From Apodemus sylvaticus (taxonomy: Eukaryota > Chordata > Mammalia > Rodentia > Muridae), in assembly GCF_947179515.1 (NCBI RefSeq), contig NC_067477.1, positions 122,830,062-122,894,061 on the forward strand: a stretch of 64,000 nt of DNA. The letters run 5' to 3'. The position numbers and the translations under genes are program-made. Numbering within the stretch: the first letter of the stretch is position 1; every line of letters starts with the position of its first letter. Under the pieces are notes generated by a model. It was not told where the DNA came from. It was given only the letters and a program-made list of their open reading frames with translations, and did not search any database. Positions 1-10,550 of this stretch are shown here, piece by piece.

Positions 1-1764
1 TTTGTTTATGTAGTGGATTGTATTGATAGATTTCCGTATATTGAACCAACCCTGCATTCCCGGGATAAAGCCTACTTGATCATGGTGGATGATCGTTTTG
101 ATGTGTTCTTGGATTCGGTTGGCAAGAATTTTATTGAGTATTTTTGCATCGATGTTCATAAGGGAAATTGGTCTGAAGTTCTCTTTCTTTGTTGGATCTT
201 TGTGTGGCTTTGGTATCAGCGTAATTGTGGCTTCGTAGAAGGAATTGGGTAGTGTTCCTTCTGTTTCTATTTTGTGGAATAGTTTGAAGAGTATTGGTGT
301 TAACTCTTCTTTGAAGGTCTGGTAGAATTCTGCACTGAAACCATCTGGTCCTGTGCTTTTTTTGGTTGGAAGACTTTCTATGACTCCTTCTATTTCTTTA
401 GGCTTTATGGGACTGTTCAGATGGTCTAGTTGGTCCTGATTTAATTTTGGTATTCGGTATCTGTCAAGGAAATTGTCCATTTCCTCCAGATTCTCCAGTT
501 GTGTTGAGTACAGGCTCTTGTAGTAGGATCTGATGATTTTTTGGATTTCCTCAGTTTCCGTTGTTATGTCTCCCTTTTCATTTCTAAGTTTGTTAATTTG
601 GATACTTTCTCTGTGCCCTTTGGTCAGTCTGGCTAAGGGTTTATCTATCTTGTTGATTTTCTCAAAGAACCAGCTCCTGGTTTTGTTGATTTTTTGTATG
701 GTTCTCTTTGTTTCTACTTGATTGATTTCGGCCCTGAGTTTGATGATTTCCTGCCTTCTACTCCTCCTGGGTGAAATAGCTTCTTTTTGTTCTAGGGCTT
801 TCAGGTGTGTCATTAAGTTGGTAATGAATGCTCTCTCCATTTTCTTTTTGGAGGCACTCAGGGCTATGAGTTTTCCTCTTAGCACTGCTTTCATTGTGTC
901 CCATAGATTTGGGTATGTTGTGTTTTCATTTTCATTGTGTTCTAAAAAGTCTTTAATTTCTTTCTTTATTTCTTCCTTGACCAAGGTATCATTGAGTAGA
1001 GTATTGTTCAATTTCCACGTGTATGTGGGTTTTCTGTTGTTTCTGTTGCTATTGAAGACCACTTTTATTCCATAGTGATCAGATAGGAGGCATGGGATTA
1101 GTTCTATCTTCTTATATTTGTTGAGGTCTGTCTTGTGACCAATTATATGGTCGATTTTGGAGAAGGTACCATGAGATGCTGAAAAAAAGGTATATTCTTT
1201 TGTTTTAGGATAGAATGTTCTATATATATCAGTTAAATCTAATTGGTCCAAAGCTTCAATTAGTTTCATTGTGTCCTTGTTTAGTTTCTGTTTTCCTGAT
1301 CGGTCCATTGAGGAAAGTGCAGTGTTGAAGTCACCCACAATTATTGTGTTAGGTGCAATGTGTGCTTTGAGTTTTAATAAAGTTTCTTTTATGAAAGAGG
1401 GTGCCCTTGCATTTGGAGCATAGATGTTCAGGATTGAGAGTTCTTCTTGTTGTATTTTTCCTTTGACCAGCAAGAAGTGTCCCTCAGAGTCTCTTTTGAT
1501 GACTTTGGGTTGAAAGTCAATTTTATCTGATATTAAAATGGCTACTCCAGCTTGTTTCCTGAGAACATTTGCTTGTAAAATTGTCTTCCAGCCTTTTACT
1601 CTAAGGTAGTGTTTGTCTTTGACCCTGAGGTGTGTTTCCTGTAAGCAGCAAAATGTAGGGTCCTGTTTACGTATCCAGTCAGTTAGTCTGTGTCTTTTTA
1701 TTGGGGCATTGAGTCCATTGATGTTAAGAGATATTAAGGAATAGTGATTGTTACTTCTTATCAT
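1..1764 (-). CDS. L1 ORF2p, N-terminal 588 residues (endonuclease and start of reverse transcriptase)
   Basis: ORF2p nicks target DNA and copies the L1 RNA at the nick (target-primed reverse transcription). I translated every codon from the ATG at 1764-1762 to the window edge and found no stop or frameshift. The endonuclease active-site residues fall at the same numbers as in human L1: N14, E43, Y115, D145, N147, T192, D205, S228 and H230. Downstream are the early reverse-transcriptase blocks: TGPDGFSAEFYQ near residue 490, NFRPISLMNID near 540 and QVGFIPGMQGW near 570. The FADD catalytic block lies beyond the window, so activity cannot be judged. The start is ATG ATA AGA, where sister copies read ATG ACA GGA. 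Partial: the C-terminal half is missing. Confidence 0.93.
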   Translation of the reverse strand, partial: MIRSNNHYSLISLNINGLNAPIKRHRLTDWIRKQDPTFCCLQETHLRVKDKHYLRVKGWKTILQANVLRKQAGVAILISDKIDFQPKVIKRDSEGHFLLVKGKIQQEELSILNIYAPNARAPSFIKETLLKLKAHIAPNTIIVGDFNTALSSMDRSGKQKLNKDTMKLIEALDQLDLTDIYRTFYPKTKEYTFFSASHGTFSKIDHIIGHKTDLNKYKKIELIPCLLSDHYGIKVVFNSNRNNRKPTYTWKLNNTLLNDTLVKEEIKKEIKDFLEHNENENTTYPNLWDTMKAVLRGKLIALSASKKKMERAFITNLMTHLKALEQKEAISPRRSRRQEIIKLRAEINQVETKRTIQKINKTRSWFFEKINKIDKPLARLTKGHRESIQINKLRNEKGDITTETEEIQKIIRSYYKSLYSTQLENLEEMDNFLDRYRIPKLNQDQLDHLNSPIKPKEIEGVIESLPTKKSTGPDGFSAEFYQTFKEELTPILFKLFHKIETEGTLPNSFYEATITLIPKPHKDPTKKENFRPISLMNIDAKILNKILANRIQEHIKTIIHHDQVGFIPGMQGWFNIRKSINTIHYINK

Positions 1765-1823
1765 TTTTGACGTTATTTTTTAAATTTGATTGCTTAACTT
1801 CTTTTGGGTTTGATGAAAGGTTA

Positions 1824-3084
1824 CTATCTTGCTTTTTTCAGGGTGAAGTTTCCCTCCTTGTATTGGTGTTGTCCTCCTATTATCCTTTTTAGGGCTGGGT
1901 TTGTGGATAGATATTGGGTGAACTTGGTTTTGTCGTGAAATATCTTAGTTTCTCCATCTATGGTGATTGAGAGTTTTGCTGGATATAGTAGTTTTGGTTG
2001 GCATTTGTGTTCTCTTAGAGTCTGCATGAGATCTGCCCAGGACCTTCTAGCCTTCATAGTCTCAGGTGAAAAGTCTGCTGTGATTCTGATAGGTCTTCCT
2101 TTATATGTTACTTGGCCTTTTTCTCTTACTGCCTTTAGTATTCCTTCTTTGTTTAGAACATTTGGTGTTTTGATTATTATGTGACGGGAAGTATTTCTGT
2201 TCTGGTCCAGTCTGTTTGGAGTTCTGTAGGCTTCTTATATATTCATGGGCATCTCTCTCTTTAGGTTAGGGAAGTTTTCTTCCATAATTTTATTGAAGAT
2301 ATTTGCTGGCCCTTTAAGTTGTAAATCTTCACTCTCATCTATGCCTATAATCCTTAGGTTTGGTCTTCTCATTGTGTCCTGGATTTCCTGGATATTTTGG
2401 GTTACAAGCTTTTTGCATTTTGCATTTTCTTTAACTGTTGAGTCCATGGTTTCTATGGAATCTTCAGCATCTGAGATTCTTTCTTCTATTTCTTGTATTC
2501 TGTTGTTGATATTTGCATCTCTGTCCCCTGATTTCTTCCCAAGGCTTTCTATCTCCAAAGTTGTCTCCTTTTGAGTTTTCTTAGTTGTTTCTACTTCTGT
2601 TTTTAGATCCTGGATGGTTTTGCTTAGCTCCTTCACTTGCTTGTTTGTGCTTTCCTGTAATTCTTTAAGAGATTTTTGTGTTTTTTCTTTCATGACCTCA
2701 GCCTGTTGACCAAAGTTCTCCTGTATTTCTTTAAGAGATTTTTGTGTTTCGTCTTTCATGACCTCAGCCTGTTGACCAAAGTTCTCCTGTATTTCTTTAA
2801 GTGTTTTTTGCATTTCTTCCTTGTTGGCTTTTGTATTCTCCTGGATTTCTTTCAATGATTTTTGTGTTTCCCTTGCAAGGGCTTCTAACTTTTGATCCAT
2901 TTTCTCCTGAATGTCCTTCATGTGTTCCTGTACCAGCATCATGACCAGTGATTTTTAAATCCAAGTCTTGTTTTACTGGTGTGATGGGGTATCCAGGACT
3001 TGCTGGTAGAGGAGAATTTGGTTCAGATGTTGCCATATTGCCTTGATTTCTGTTAGTGACGTTCCTGCGTTTGCCTTTTGCCAT
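1824..3084 (-). pseudogene. L1 ORF1p (RNA-binding coiled-coil protein), broken by one frameshift and one stop
   Basis: ORF1p forms trimers through a coiled coil and coats L1 RNA as a chaperone. The start is MAKGKRRN at 3084. Frame one breaks near 2954-2958, where the coding strand has AAAAA and the sister copies have AAAA (one inserted base). The reading then continues from residue MMLVQEHMKD as a long heptad region with two exact-length 66-bp repeats (2661-2792), followed by the conserved RRM and C-terminal domain (MRRPNLRIIGIDE, KGRPIRITPDFS-like, LREHKCQPKLLYPAKLSITIDGE in pieces). A CAA to TAA change at about 2234-2232 stops the frame before EAYRTPNRL. The rest is open to TLKKAR at 1824. 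Without these two lesions it would be about 420 residues, longer than mouse ORF1p (357-371). Confidence 0.93.
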
Positions 3085-4272
3085 CTAGCTCTCACTGGTG
3101 TTACTTGGTCTTGTCAGTGCTGGACTCACCAGTGCAAGCTGCCCCTTCCCCGTTGGCCTCTGGTGCACAGCTTACACTCTGTACTGCCTGTAGACAGGGT
3201 GCTGTTGTCCAGGCTGTTCAGATCCCGAAGCAGGCACCTGAAGGCTCCCGCTGGGGCCCGCAGGATTTATTGGAGCACACCGACTTCTCCCAGCTGGCCG
3301 CCCGGAAGCCCCCACTAGCCCCTTGAGGGACCTGGAGATGTGGCGGCCACCCAGGCTGATCTGAAGCGGAGAGAGTTGGCCTGAGGGCTTCTGCCTGAGG
3401 CCTTGCCCCAAATTGTGTCTGTGGGCCAGATGGAACCCGTGTGCACCCCCAGGGAGCTCCGAAGGTGTATGTTGCTGTGACCTCCCCTGTGTTCCGCTCA
3501 CTCCGCTGGGCAGCCGATTTCCCCAACCGGGCTGGAGCACACTAGGTTAACCTTGTTGCCCGGGCCCTGAGTCCAGGCAAACGCCTGGGAGGCCAAGGTC
3601 CGAGCAAAGTTCCCCTAGGGCTATGACTGTTATTTGGGTCCACCAGGTGACCCGGATGGCGGGCGTGCGCGTCCGCGCTCCCCGAAAGCACCGGGAGAGT
3701 CTGTTGTGCTAATAACCTCCTGGGCGGGTTGACACACAGATGGCCCACCAAGCCGCCCAGTTCTTGGGGTCAGTCCTGTGCCTTTTGGGGCCTAGACCCC
3801 CGTTTTGTTAGCCTCAGGCTACGCTTGTTAGCAGTCTCTGCCCTCCCGAGCACTCTGGCTCCTGTAGGCAAAATGGCGGCGCGTGCGCCGCCGGGGCAAA
3901 AAAAAACTCCTGGCTGGGTTGGCGCCCCGATGGCCACTCGAACAGCCCAGGGCCTGGGTGCAGGCCAATGCCCGTCTGGCTCAGACCCCTGCGGTGTTGG
4001 GCCTAGGATTATGTTTGTGTACCTCAGTCTGACCGATCTCTGGAGCCCGGGATCAAGATGGAGGTGAGTCTCTCCTGACTGGCGGGAAGCCGAGTTCTGA
4101 AGTGGCTTCCGTGCAGCGAAAGGCTCCGCAGAACCGCAGTTGCTTGCCGCCCGGCTGGTCAGCGAAGGTCCGTGGTCGTGGGCGCAGGGCCTAACTGGAC
4201 CCTGTGTCGCCTTGGTTCCACCGCTGATGGCCCTTCAGCTGGAGCAGCCACTGCTACCGCCGCCGCTACTGA
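3085..4272 (-). promoter_or_regulatory. L1-a 5'UTR / internal promoter, chimeric type
   Basis: This is 1.19 kb of CpG- and GC-rich sequence in an otherwise AT-rich window. The distal part (about 4272-3410) aligns by eye with the 5'UTRs at 23351-24378 and 27462-28482: shared blocks include the start near CAGTGGCTG, GGCCTGCACCCAGGCCCTGGGC, and CAGACACAAT. The proximal part (about 3340-3085) instead resembles the monomer unit at 42915-43251 (GGACTCACCAG, GTGCACAGCT, CTCTGTACTGC). YY1-like motifs AAGATGGAGG (4054-4063) and AAAATGGCGGC (3870-3880) are present. In rodent L1 the 5'UTR carries the RNA polymerase II promoter; activity of this copy is inferred only. Confidence 0.85.
3869..3880 (+). promoter_or_regulatory. 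YY1-like site in L1 5'UTR
   Basis: CAAAATGGCGGC fits the YY1 core (ATGGC within AANATGGCGGC). The same site is kept in the other two long 5'UTRs: CCACCATTTTGCC at 23745-23757 and GGCAAAATGGCTG at 28088-28099. A second motif of the same kind, AAGATGGAGG, lies at 4054-4063 and at 28281-28290. YY1 sites are known in primate and mouse L1 promoters; binding here is inference. Confidence 0.5.
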
Positions 4273-5290
4273 ATTTTTTAACATTAGTTTTCTATCCAGC
4301 CAGATTGTTGAATGTCTTTATCAGTTACAGGAGTTCTTTAGCAGAATGTATAGGTTTGATTATGAATACTATCATATCATCCACAAATACTTTGGTTTTT
4401 TCTTCTCCAATTTGCAGCCCCTTGATCCACTTAGTCACCTTATTGCTCTAGATAGAGCTTTGAGGACTATATTGATCCTTTCTGAGAATGCTACCGACAA
4501 GGTAATAGAAAATGAAATGCCCACCTTTTGTAGCCAGACAGGACTTCAGTTAAGGGAGGGAAACATCAACCGATCTACAAACCTTCAACCCAAAATTTGA
4601 CCTGACTACAAGATGTTCATGGATAAAGATGGATCAGAGACTGAGATAACAGCCAACAAATGAGTGTTCCAACTTGAGACATATCCCATGTGAGAGAGCC
4701 ACTATTAATGATTCTGTGTTATGGTTGCAGACAGGAACCTAGCATACTGTCTCCTGAGATGCTTCATTGGAAACAGATGCAGAGACTGACAGGCAAACAT
4801 TATGCAGAGGTAAAGTATCTTGTGGAAGAGTAGGGGATAAAATTGGGTAAGCCAGAAGGGTCAGAGAAACCCCAAGAAGACTTACAGAGTCAAATAATCT
4901 GGGTTCAGGAGGGCTGAGATTCAACCACCAAACAAAAAATAAGCAGCTTGTTGGACTTAGTCCTCATATTTGTAGCAGATGTGCAGCTTGATCTTCATAT
5001 GGGTCCCTAACAACTGGAGCAGTGGAATCTCTGCTTCTGTTGCCTGCCATTGGATCCTCACCCCTACCTGGAATACTGGTTTGGCCTCAGTAGGAGAGGA
5101 TGTGCCTAGTCCTGCTGGGAATAGTTAACATAGGTTGGAGTAGTACACAATAGGGTCTATCCCTACTTTGAGGAGAAAGAGAAGGAGTAGTGGGGGAAGA
5201 ATCTTTAAGGTTGGGACTGGGAGGAAGGAGGGGGGCTCTGATCAAGATGTAGAGTGAATAAAATATCAATTATTGAGAAGGAAAAAAATA
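4273..5290 (+). mobile_element. L1-b: older L1 with inverted 5' segment, interrupted by L1-a
   Basis: 4276-4490 is the reverse complement of the ORF2 reverse-transcriptase region: read on the minus strand it gives a decayed VDDMIVF block followed by KPIHSAKELL. From about 4500 the orientation switches to plus and the sequence is a rodent L1 3'UTR (AAGGGAGGGAAACATCAACC, GTAGCAGATGTGCAGCTTG, GAGGATGTGCCTAGTCCTGC), ending GATCAAGATGTAGAGTGAATAAA and an A-rich tail at 5280-5290. Opposite orientations of 5' and 3' parts are the signature of twin priming. The part left of 4273 was separated by the L1-a insertion and is outside the window or lost. Confidence 0.85.
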
Positions 5291-8200
5291 AGACTTGCTG
5301 TGATCATGATTTTTGTTAACTGATGGAATCCCTTCTTTTTTATGACAATCTGTCATTTATTTATTTATATATTCATTTATTTATTTAAATTTCACTTTCA
5401 AAAAGTGATACTCAGAATTCAGTACAATGGTAGTTGAGAGTTTGACTGGTAGACTGGCACAGAACACAAAGGGAGTAGTTCTGCATTCTGTTCTCTTGTG
5501 TTGATGAAAGCCAAATGCATATGGTTTTAGTGATTTGTCAAAGTCCTGATATTTGGTTTGTTTTTAACATTATATTTAAATGTCACTAAGACTCTCATAA
5601 TCTCAGTTTTTAATAGAGGATGATGGAAGGAGAGAGGGAGTTATTAGATAAGACCACTACCAATATATAAACAGTACTGAACAGTCTAACTGAGTATCAC
5701 ATGAGCCAACATGGTATCAACACATAACAAAGGAGGCTAACTTACTAGAAAGATAGATGAAGAATGAAGACATTTTCAGTCCTGAAAAATAAAAATATTT
5801 TGAGATTCTTGGCCAAAAACCAATTTTATGATAATTAGATTCACATATATTTAATGGTTGACATTATAATAAAATTTTACTATGTATTTAAAGATTTTTC
5901 ATAACTTCATTTTATTGGTAAAATTTTAACTAGATTAATAGAACAATATTGGCTACTATAATAATCATTGACTTACTTAGAACATAAAGTATGATGCAGG
6001 ATCTTTTTGTGAATAAATAACCTTAAAGTCATAAATGGTCAATAATTTGACTTAGATCAAAGAAACAACAGATGAAAACTTCAAACAGATGGCAGAAGAC
6101 ACAGAGGTATGTTCTATTAAAATTTCCAGGAAATAAATTGAGGAATGTTGAACAACAGATATCAAGAGAGTTGGGAAACATCTGGAAATCTATAGTGTCA
6201 ATTTCAAAAGAAAATAAAGAGCTTTATAGAGAAGGGCAGGAAGTACAAAGTCCAGTCCGAACAAACAGGCATATTTAGGAATCATGTGCTTCCTATTAAG
6301 AGAAAACATGAAAGCAGAGGTTTGAACATAAGAATCTCAGAATCTGCATTTCACTTCAAGTAGCATTTATTACAAAGGGTTGGGGGGCAACATTTGCATA
6401 ATGTAGTAGCAACAACAGAACATGATGCACTGGGAAAACCCAGTAATCTTATTTCTTAACCATAATATCAACAATAAGACATTCTCTTTGAAAGACCCTT
6501 GTTATAATTGGGGCTTTCAAACTCTGAACATCCCATTACCTGCACATGCAGGGACTCTGGAGTCCCTTACAAATCTATTGAAACTTAGCTAGCAGATTAC
6601 ATCTAGACAATTTGCAAGAGAATACACAATATTCAGCAAGATGGAAATCTTGTTGGAGCCAATGCAGTGTTAAGATAATGTTACAGGTGCCAAACATACA
6701 CTAGACATCACAATGGAACATCTAGGTTTGTGACCAATTTTTCCTACCCTATCTGAGAAGAGTCTTCTACTAATAATAGTGCCAGAATTTGTGATTCTAT
6801 AATCACCAAAGAATTGCCCTGAAACATGAGCAACATTTAGAGTTGCCTAGTCATGAGACTGTCATTTATTATGACAGAAAGGATTTCCTAGAGTTAAGGC
6901 CATATCTAACACCCATGTGAGAGATCACTCACCGCAATACAATCACTTTTCCCTTCCTTCTAAACCAAGCAGAAAAAATATTTTAAAAATAGGAAAACCA
7001 TATTGATAAATAAACATTGCTAAGGATATTTTAAACCAGATAAAGTTTTATATCAAAGGTAATATGGCCAAAAATTGACAAATAAATGAATATATATATA
7101 TATATATATATACATACAGAGAGAGAGAGACAGAAACAGAGGTAGAGAGACAGAGAATAGGGAGATGATGATGATAATGAATAGATGGAGATACTTACAA
7201 GAAAAATGATGAACCCATGATGAGAAAATAGGATAGCTAAAGTACAATGAAAGATTTTTTATGAAACAGATGTAAGTTATTAAATCATAAATCAAAAGAA
7301 ATGATGCTACAAAATGGTGAAGCACTAATACATGATTAACATAACATCTAAGATGTGCACATGTAGAAGTATTCATACAATATTTCCACAAATTCATATT
7401 AGAGGCATCAGCATGTGTTGGGCTATTAAAAAAGGCAATAACTACAAACCAATAGCCAAACTTGTTTTAGGTTTCTGCATTATTTCCTGAAACACTGGAA
7501 TCATATATCTTTCCAGAAAACATGTGGATGCAGCAAAATCAATGCAATGTTCTTTGCACAGTTTAGGAGAGTAAACTGTGGAAAGAAAGTAGGGCTATCA
7601 ATCACACTCATATTTTTTTCTCCTAATAGAAGAGCTAAATGACTGCACACTCAGATTCATCGGGTATATTATCCTCATTCTCTGCCCAGTATATGCAGTG
7701 GTTTAGTCACTGATGTTAGCAATACAGTCTAGGTAGCAAGGCAGATACTCTCAGGCTCACGATCTGTCCAAGATATAGGAAAAGCAGAAAGTCTAGTGTG
7801 CTTTTAATCCCAGGACCTTCTGGAACAGAGTATGGTAACAGCAGCCCTCAGCCTCTTTATACACTGCTCCAGGAGAACCAAAAGCCTGTGCTACAAGTGA
7901 TTTGTGTAAATCACTGCTGATAATCAAACTATAGTGCACTGTGTACACTATAGCTCCCCACGAACCTCATCTACCAGGGTACCCCACTTTGAATAATACT
8001 TCACTTTCAATTGTGCCTCCACCTTCTAGGGCATGCCACTTTCCCAAGAACACCACTTTGAATGATGCTACAATTCCAATTCACTCTACCTTCCTGTGCA
8101 CTAGATGTATTTTTCTTCCCTTCTGGTTTGGAAGACAGACATGGAATTCTGTATGGATTTGGAGAATACAGTGAGAAATTAGAGTAGGCACTTAGAGAAT

Positions 8201-8335
8201 GTAAGGGTCAATCTATGATTGAAATTTCCTTCACATCTCTGTGATACACTGAATTTGACTGTCTAATATTCTGAACCTTGCTGATTATGAAATCTGAGGA
8301 AGAAAACACTTTCACATATGTATATAGATGCATAA
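5291..8335. other. Unrecognised AT-rich intergenic DNA
   Basis: No gene, and no repeat family that I can name. It contains an ATTT-rich stretch at 5352-5390 and the TA/GA microsatellite at 7091-7131. The few open frames (for example 68 codons at 6072-6278 and 114 codons on the minus strand at 7053-7397) have simple-sequence or AT-driven composition and resemble no protein family I know. Confidence 0.6.
7091..7131. repeat. (TA)n-(GA)n compound microsatellite
   Basis: (TA)11 at 7091-7112, a short TACATACA link, then GA repeats to 7131. Confidence 0.9.
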
Positions 8336-9118
8336 TTTTTATTAATTAATTAATTTATTTTACCTCTATATTTTATTCCTCCCACCCCCATTCACCCTCT
8401 GACTGTTCCATATTCCTTATCTCCTCCCCACTCCCAGAATGCACCAGAGACCTGGAAGGTAAGAGATTCTGAGGACTCAAAGGGAGGGACCTTAAATGAA
8501 ATAACTGACAGTAGGGAGAGGGAACTTATAAAGCACACCTCCAACAGGAAGACAGGGCATCAAATGAGGTTAAGGGGGGGGCATCCCACAGTCACAATTC
8601 TGACCCATAATTGTACCTTTCTGAAAGAACAGCAGGATTTGAAATTGAGAGGAGCCTGAGGAAAACAAGGTCCAGAGACAGACCCATAATGGAATCCAGC
8701 TTAAGGGGATGCCCCAAGGGCTGACACTATTACTAAGGCTATGGAACACTCACAAAAATGGACTATGACCACACTACAGAAGACGCAACAAGCAGCTGAA
8801 TGAGTCAGATGCAGATATTTGCACCCAACCAATTGACAGAAGCAGCTGACTGCTGTTGTTAAATTAGGAAAGACCGAAAGATGCTGAGAAGGGCAATCTT
8901 ATTGGAGGACCAGCAGTCTCAATTAATCAGGACCCCTGAGATCACTCCAACACTGGACCACCAAACAGGCAGCATATACCAGATGATATGAGGCCCCCAA
9001 CACATATACAGTAGAGGACTGGCAGTTCTGTGTTCATTCAGAAATAATGCACCTAACCCTCAAGAAACTGGAGGACCCAGGGAGTTTAGAGGTCAGGGGG
9101 AGGCATCTACTTTCATTT
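8336..9118 (-). mobile_element. L1-c: ancient L1 3' end with inverted upstream segment (twin-primed)
   Basis: 8336-8437, read on the minus strand, is the last ~100 bases of an Lx-type L1 3'UTR (GGAACAGTCAGAGGGTGAAT, GGAATAAAATA) with an A-rich tail that appears as the T-rich TTTTTATTAATTAATTAA on the plus strand. 8430-9118 is the preceding ~690 bases of the same 3'UTR but in plus orientation (GCACCAGAGACCTGGAAGGT, GCAGATATTTGCACCCAACC, AGGCCCCCAACACATATACA), ending at AGTTTAGAGGTCAGG. That end is where the 3' segment would begin. The two pieces together make one 3'UTR with its 5' part flipped. No clear target-site duplication remains. Confidence 0.85.
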
Positions 9119-10129
9119 CAGATCATTTAATATTCGTTAGCAATTCAGCCTAACCTGGTAAACTAGAACTCTTTTATTAAGTCAAGGAAGGTAAGATGAA
9201 AGAGGTAAAAAATCTTTTCTCTAAGTCAAATTACAAGATTTGTTGTTTCATTTTTTTTAAATGTTACATTTTAGTCCACATGAGCATAAATAACATTAAT
9301 GTAAAAATATTTACAATCTAACATAGTATCAAATAAAAATTAGTCTTCTATGTAAATTTATGTTACAGTGAATGGTCAAATTAGGAGATCAATCTCTGTG
9401 GTTAAACTTGGTTTTGAATTCACTCATTGTCACATGAGCCTTACAACATGGCAAGAGCGTATTCAGAACAAAATCAAGTGGTTTGGTGTAATTGTCCACT
9501 TTTCTGAGACTCTGTACTCTTGGATAATACTGTCTTTTTTCATTCAGATGATCCCCCAAGGAGATAAGTACAGTTTGTAATTTTCACACATAATTCAGGA
9601 TCATATTGTTACAACCTATGCTTTCTGTGTCAGATCTAGGTATAATTTCTTGCAAGAGTCATCCATTCTTTTTAACCAATACATAAGGTGTCTAGTCTAA
9701 TCAAGTTAGCTACCGTGTATGGAACAAGTCATCAGAATATTGCTAAAACTTTGACGTCAGTCTCCTCTACTCAGAAATTACCTGGGAACCATTCATATTA
9801 GTTCTTGTTTCTAAAGTAAAATATCAGATTGTTTGTATTTTTACTTAGTAAACGATACCACTTTGTCATATAGAGAATGTGTTTAGTAGCATTTTCAAGT
9901 ATTTGGGTTAAAGGACATGTAATTTTAGGAGAAATTTAATGCATGTGTGAATGCATATTAAGAGATAAATTATAATAGTGAAGACTTTTTTCAAAGAAGT
10001 GAATGTATTCTTGTTTTGAAAGATACTCATTTACTTGTTAATTATGTCAATTAACAAATATGGTTATACATTGTACATTATACAAATATGGTTAGACACA
10101 TAGTCAGGCTACTCAACCAGGTTCCTTTC
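9119..10129. other. Unrecognised AT-rich intergenic DNA
   Basis: I see no gene or nameable repeat. The 70-codon frame at 9368-9580 has no features that I recognise. Confidence 0.6.
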
Positions 10130-10510
10130 AGTTAGTGATGGTGAAACACTGACCTCAACCCTGCCTGAGTGGTTGGACTAATTCAAATTTCCACTGTTTA
10201 TAAGAATTTCCCCTTTTCTGCAACTTTCTTCATGCTTGTCAAGAATATTCTTTGCTTCTCATTGAGGAGAAAATGGAATCTCAATGTGTTTTAATTACAT
10301 TGCATTTCTCTGATGATTAATGATGCCGAATTTTTCTGTTCCTTGGCCATATGTTTTATATCTTTTGAGAAGTTTGTAATCATTTTATGAACTCATATAT
10401 TGACTTAGTTATTTGGTTTCCTATTACTGAGCCTTTTGAGTGTTGGAACTTCAAGGAGTTAATCATCCACCAGAAAAATACCTAGCAAAGTGTCTTACTC
10501 ATTCTACATT
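10130..10510 (-). mobile_element. L1-d: old L1 ORF2 3' fragment
   Basis: Blocks such as TGCATTTCTCTGATGATTAA (10302-10321) and the region that in L1 encodes the RE(M/N)QIK motif read on the minus strand as a decayed ORF2 C-terminus. Divergence is much higher than in the other L1 copies, consistent with an ancestral mammalian or early rodent L1. The next L1 (10561) inserted close to its right edge. Confidence 0.6.
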
Positions 10511-10550
10511 TATCTCCTCATTCTAATAATTGCTTATTTAGTTGTATAGA

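Larger units (their letters stand above)
1..4272 (-). mobile_element. L1-a: young LINE-1, 5' part (3' part outside window)
   Basis: Reading the minus strand from 4272 down, there is a GC-rich 5'UTR (4272-3085), ORF1 (3084-1824), a 59-bp spacer, then ORF2 from 1764 running off the window at 1. The 5' end has a GCGGCGG-like start next to AT-rich older L1 sequence, so the element looks full length at its 5' side. ORF2 has no stop in 588 codons and ORF1 has only two lesions, so this is the youngest-looking copy in the window. The target-site duplication cannot be tested because the 3' end is not included. It landed in an older, 5'-inverted L1 that continues to 5290. Confidence 0.95.

Noticed and set aside
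722..1075. 117-codon plus-strand frame, and other plus frames at 13-252, 533-721, 39763-39978 and 40506-40757
   Set aside because: They are antisense shadows of the L1 ORF2 coding region; the minus strand reads the true protein.
2232..2234. All nonsense changes seen in L1 ORFs (here, near 27065, at 24703 and in the L1-m endonuclease) are C to T in CAA or CAG codons, suggesting editing
   Set aside because: CAA/CAG to TAA/TAG is the commonest single-transition route to a stop in such codon-biased genes; four cases do not show an editing signature.
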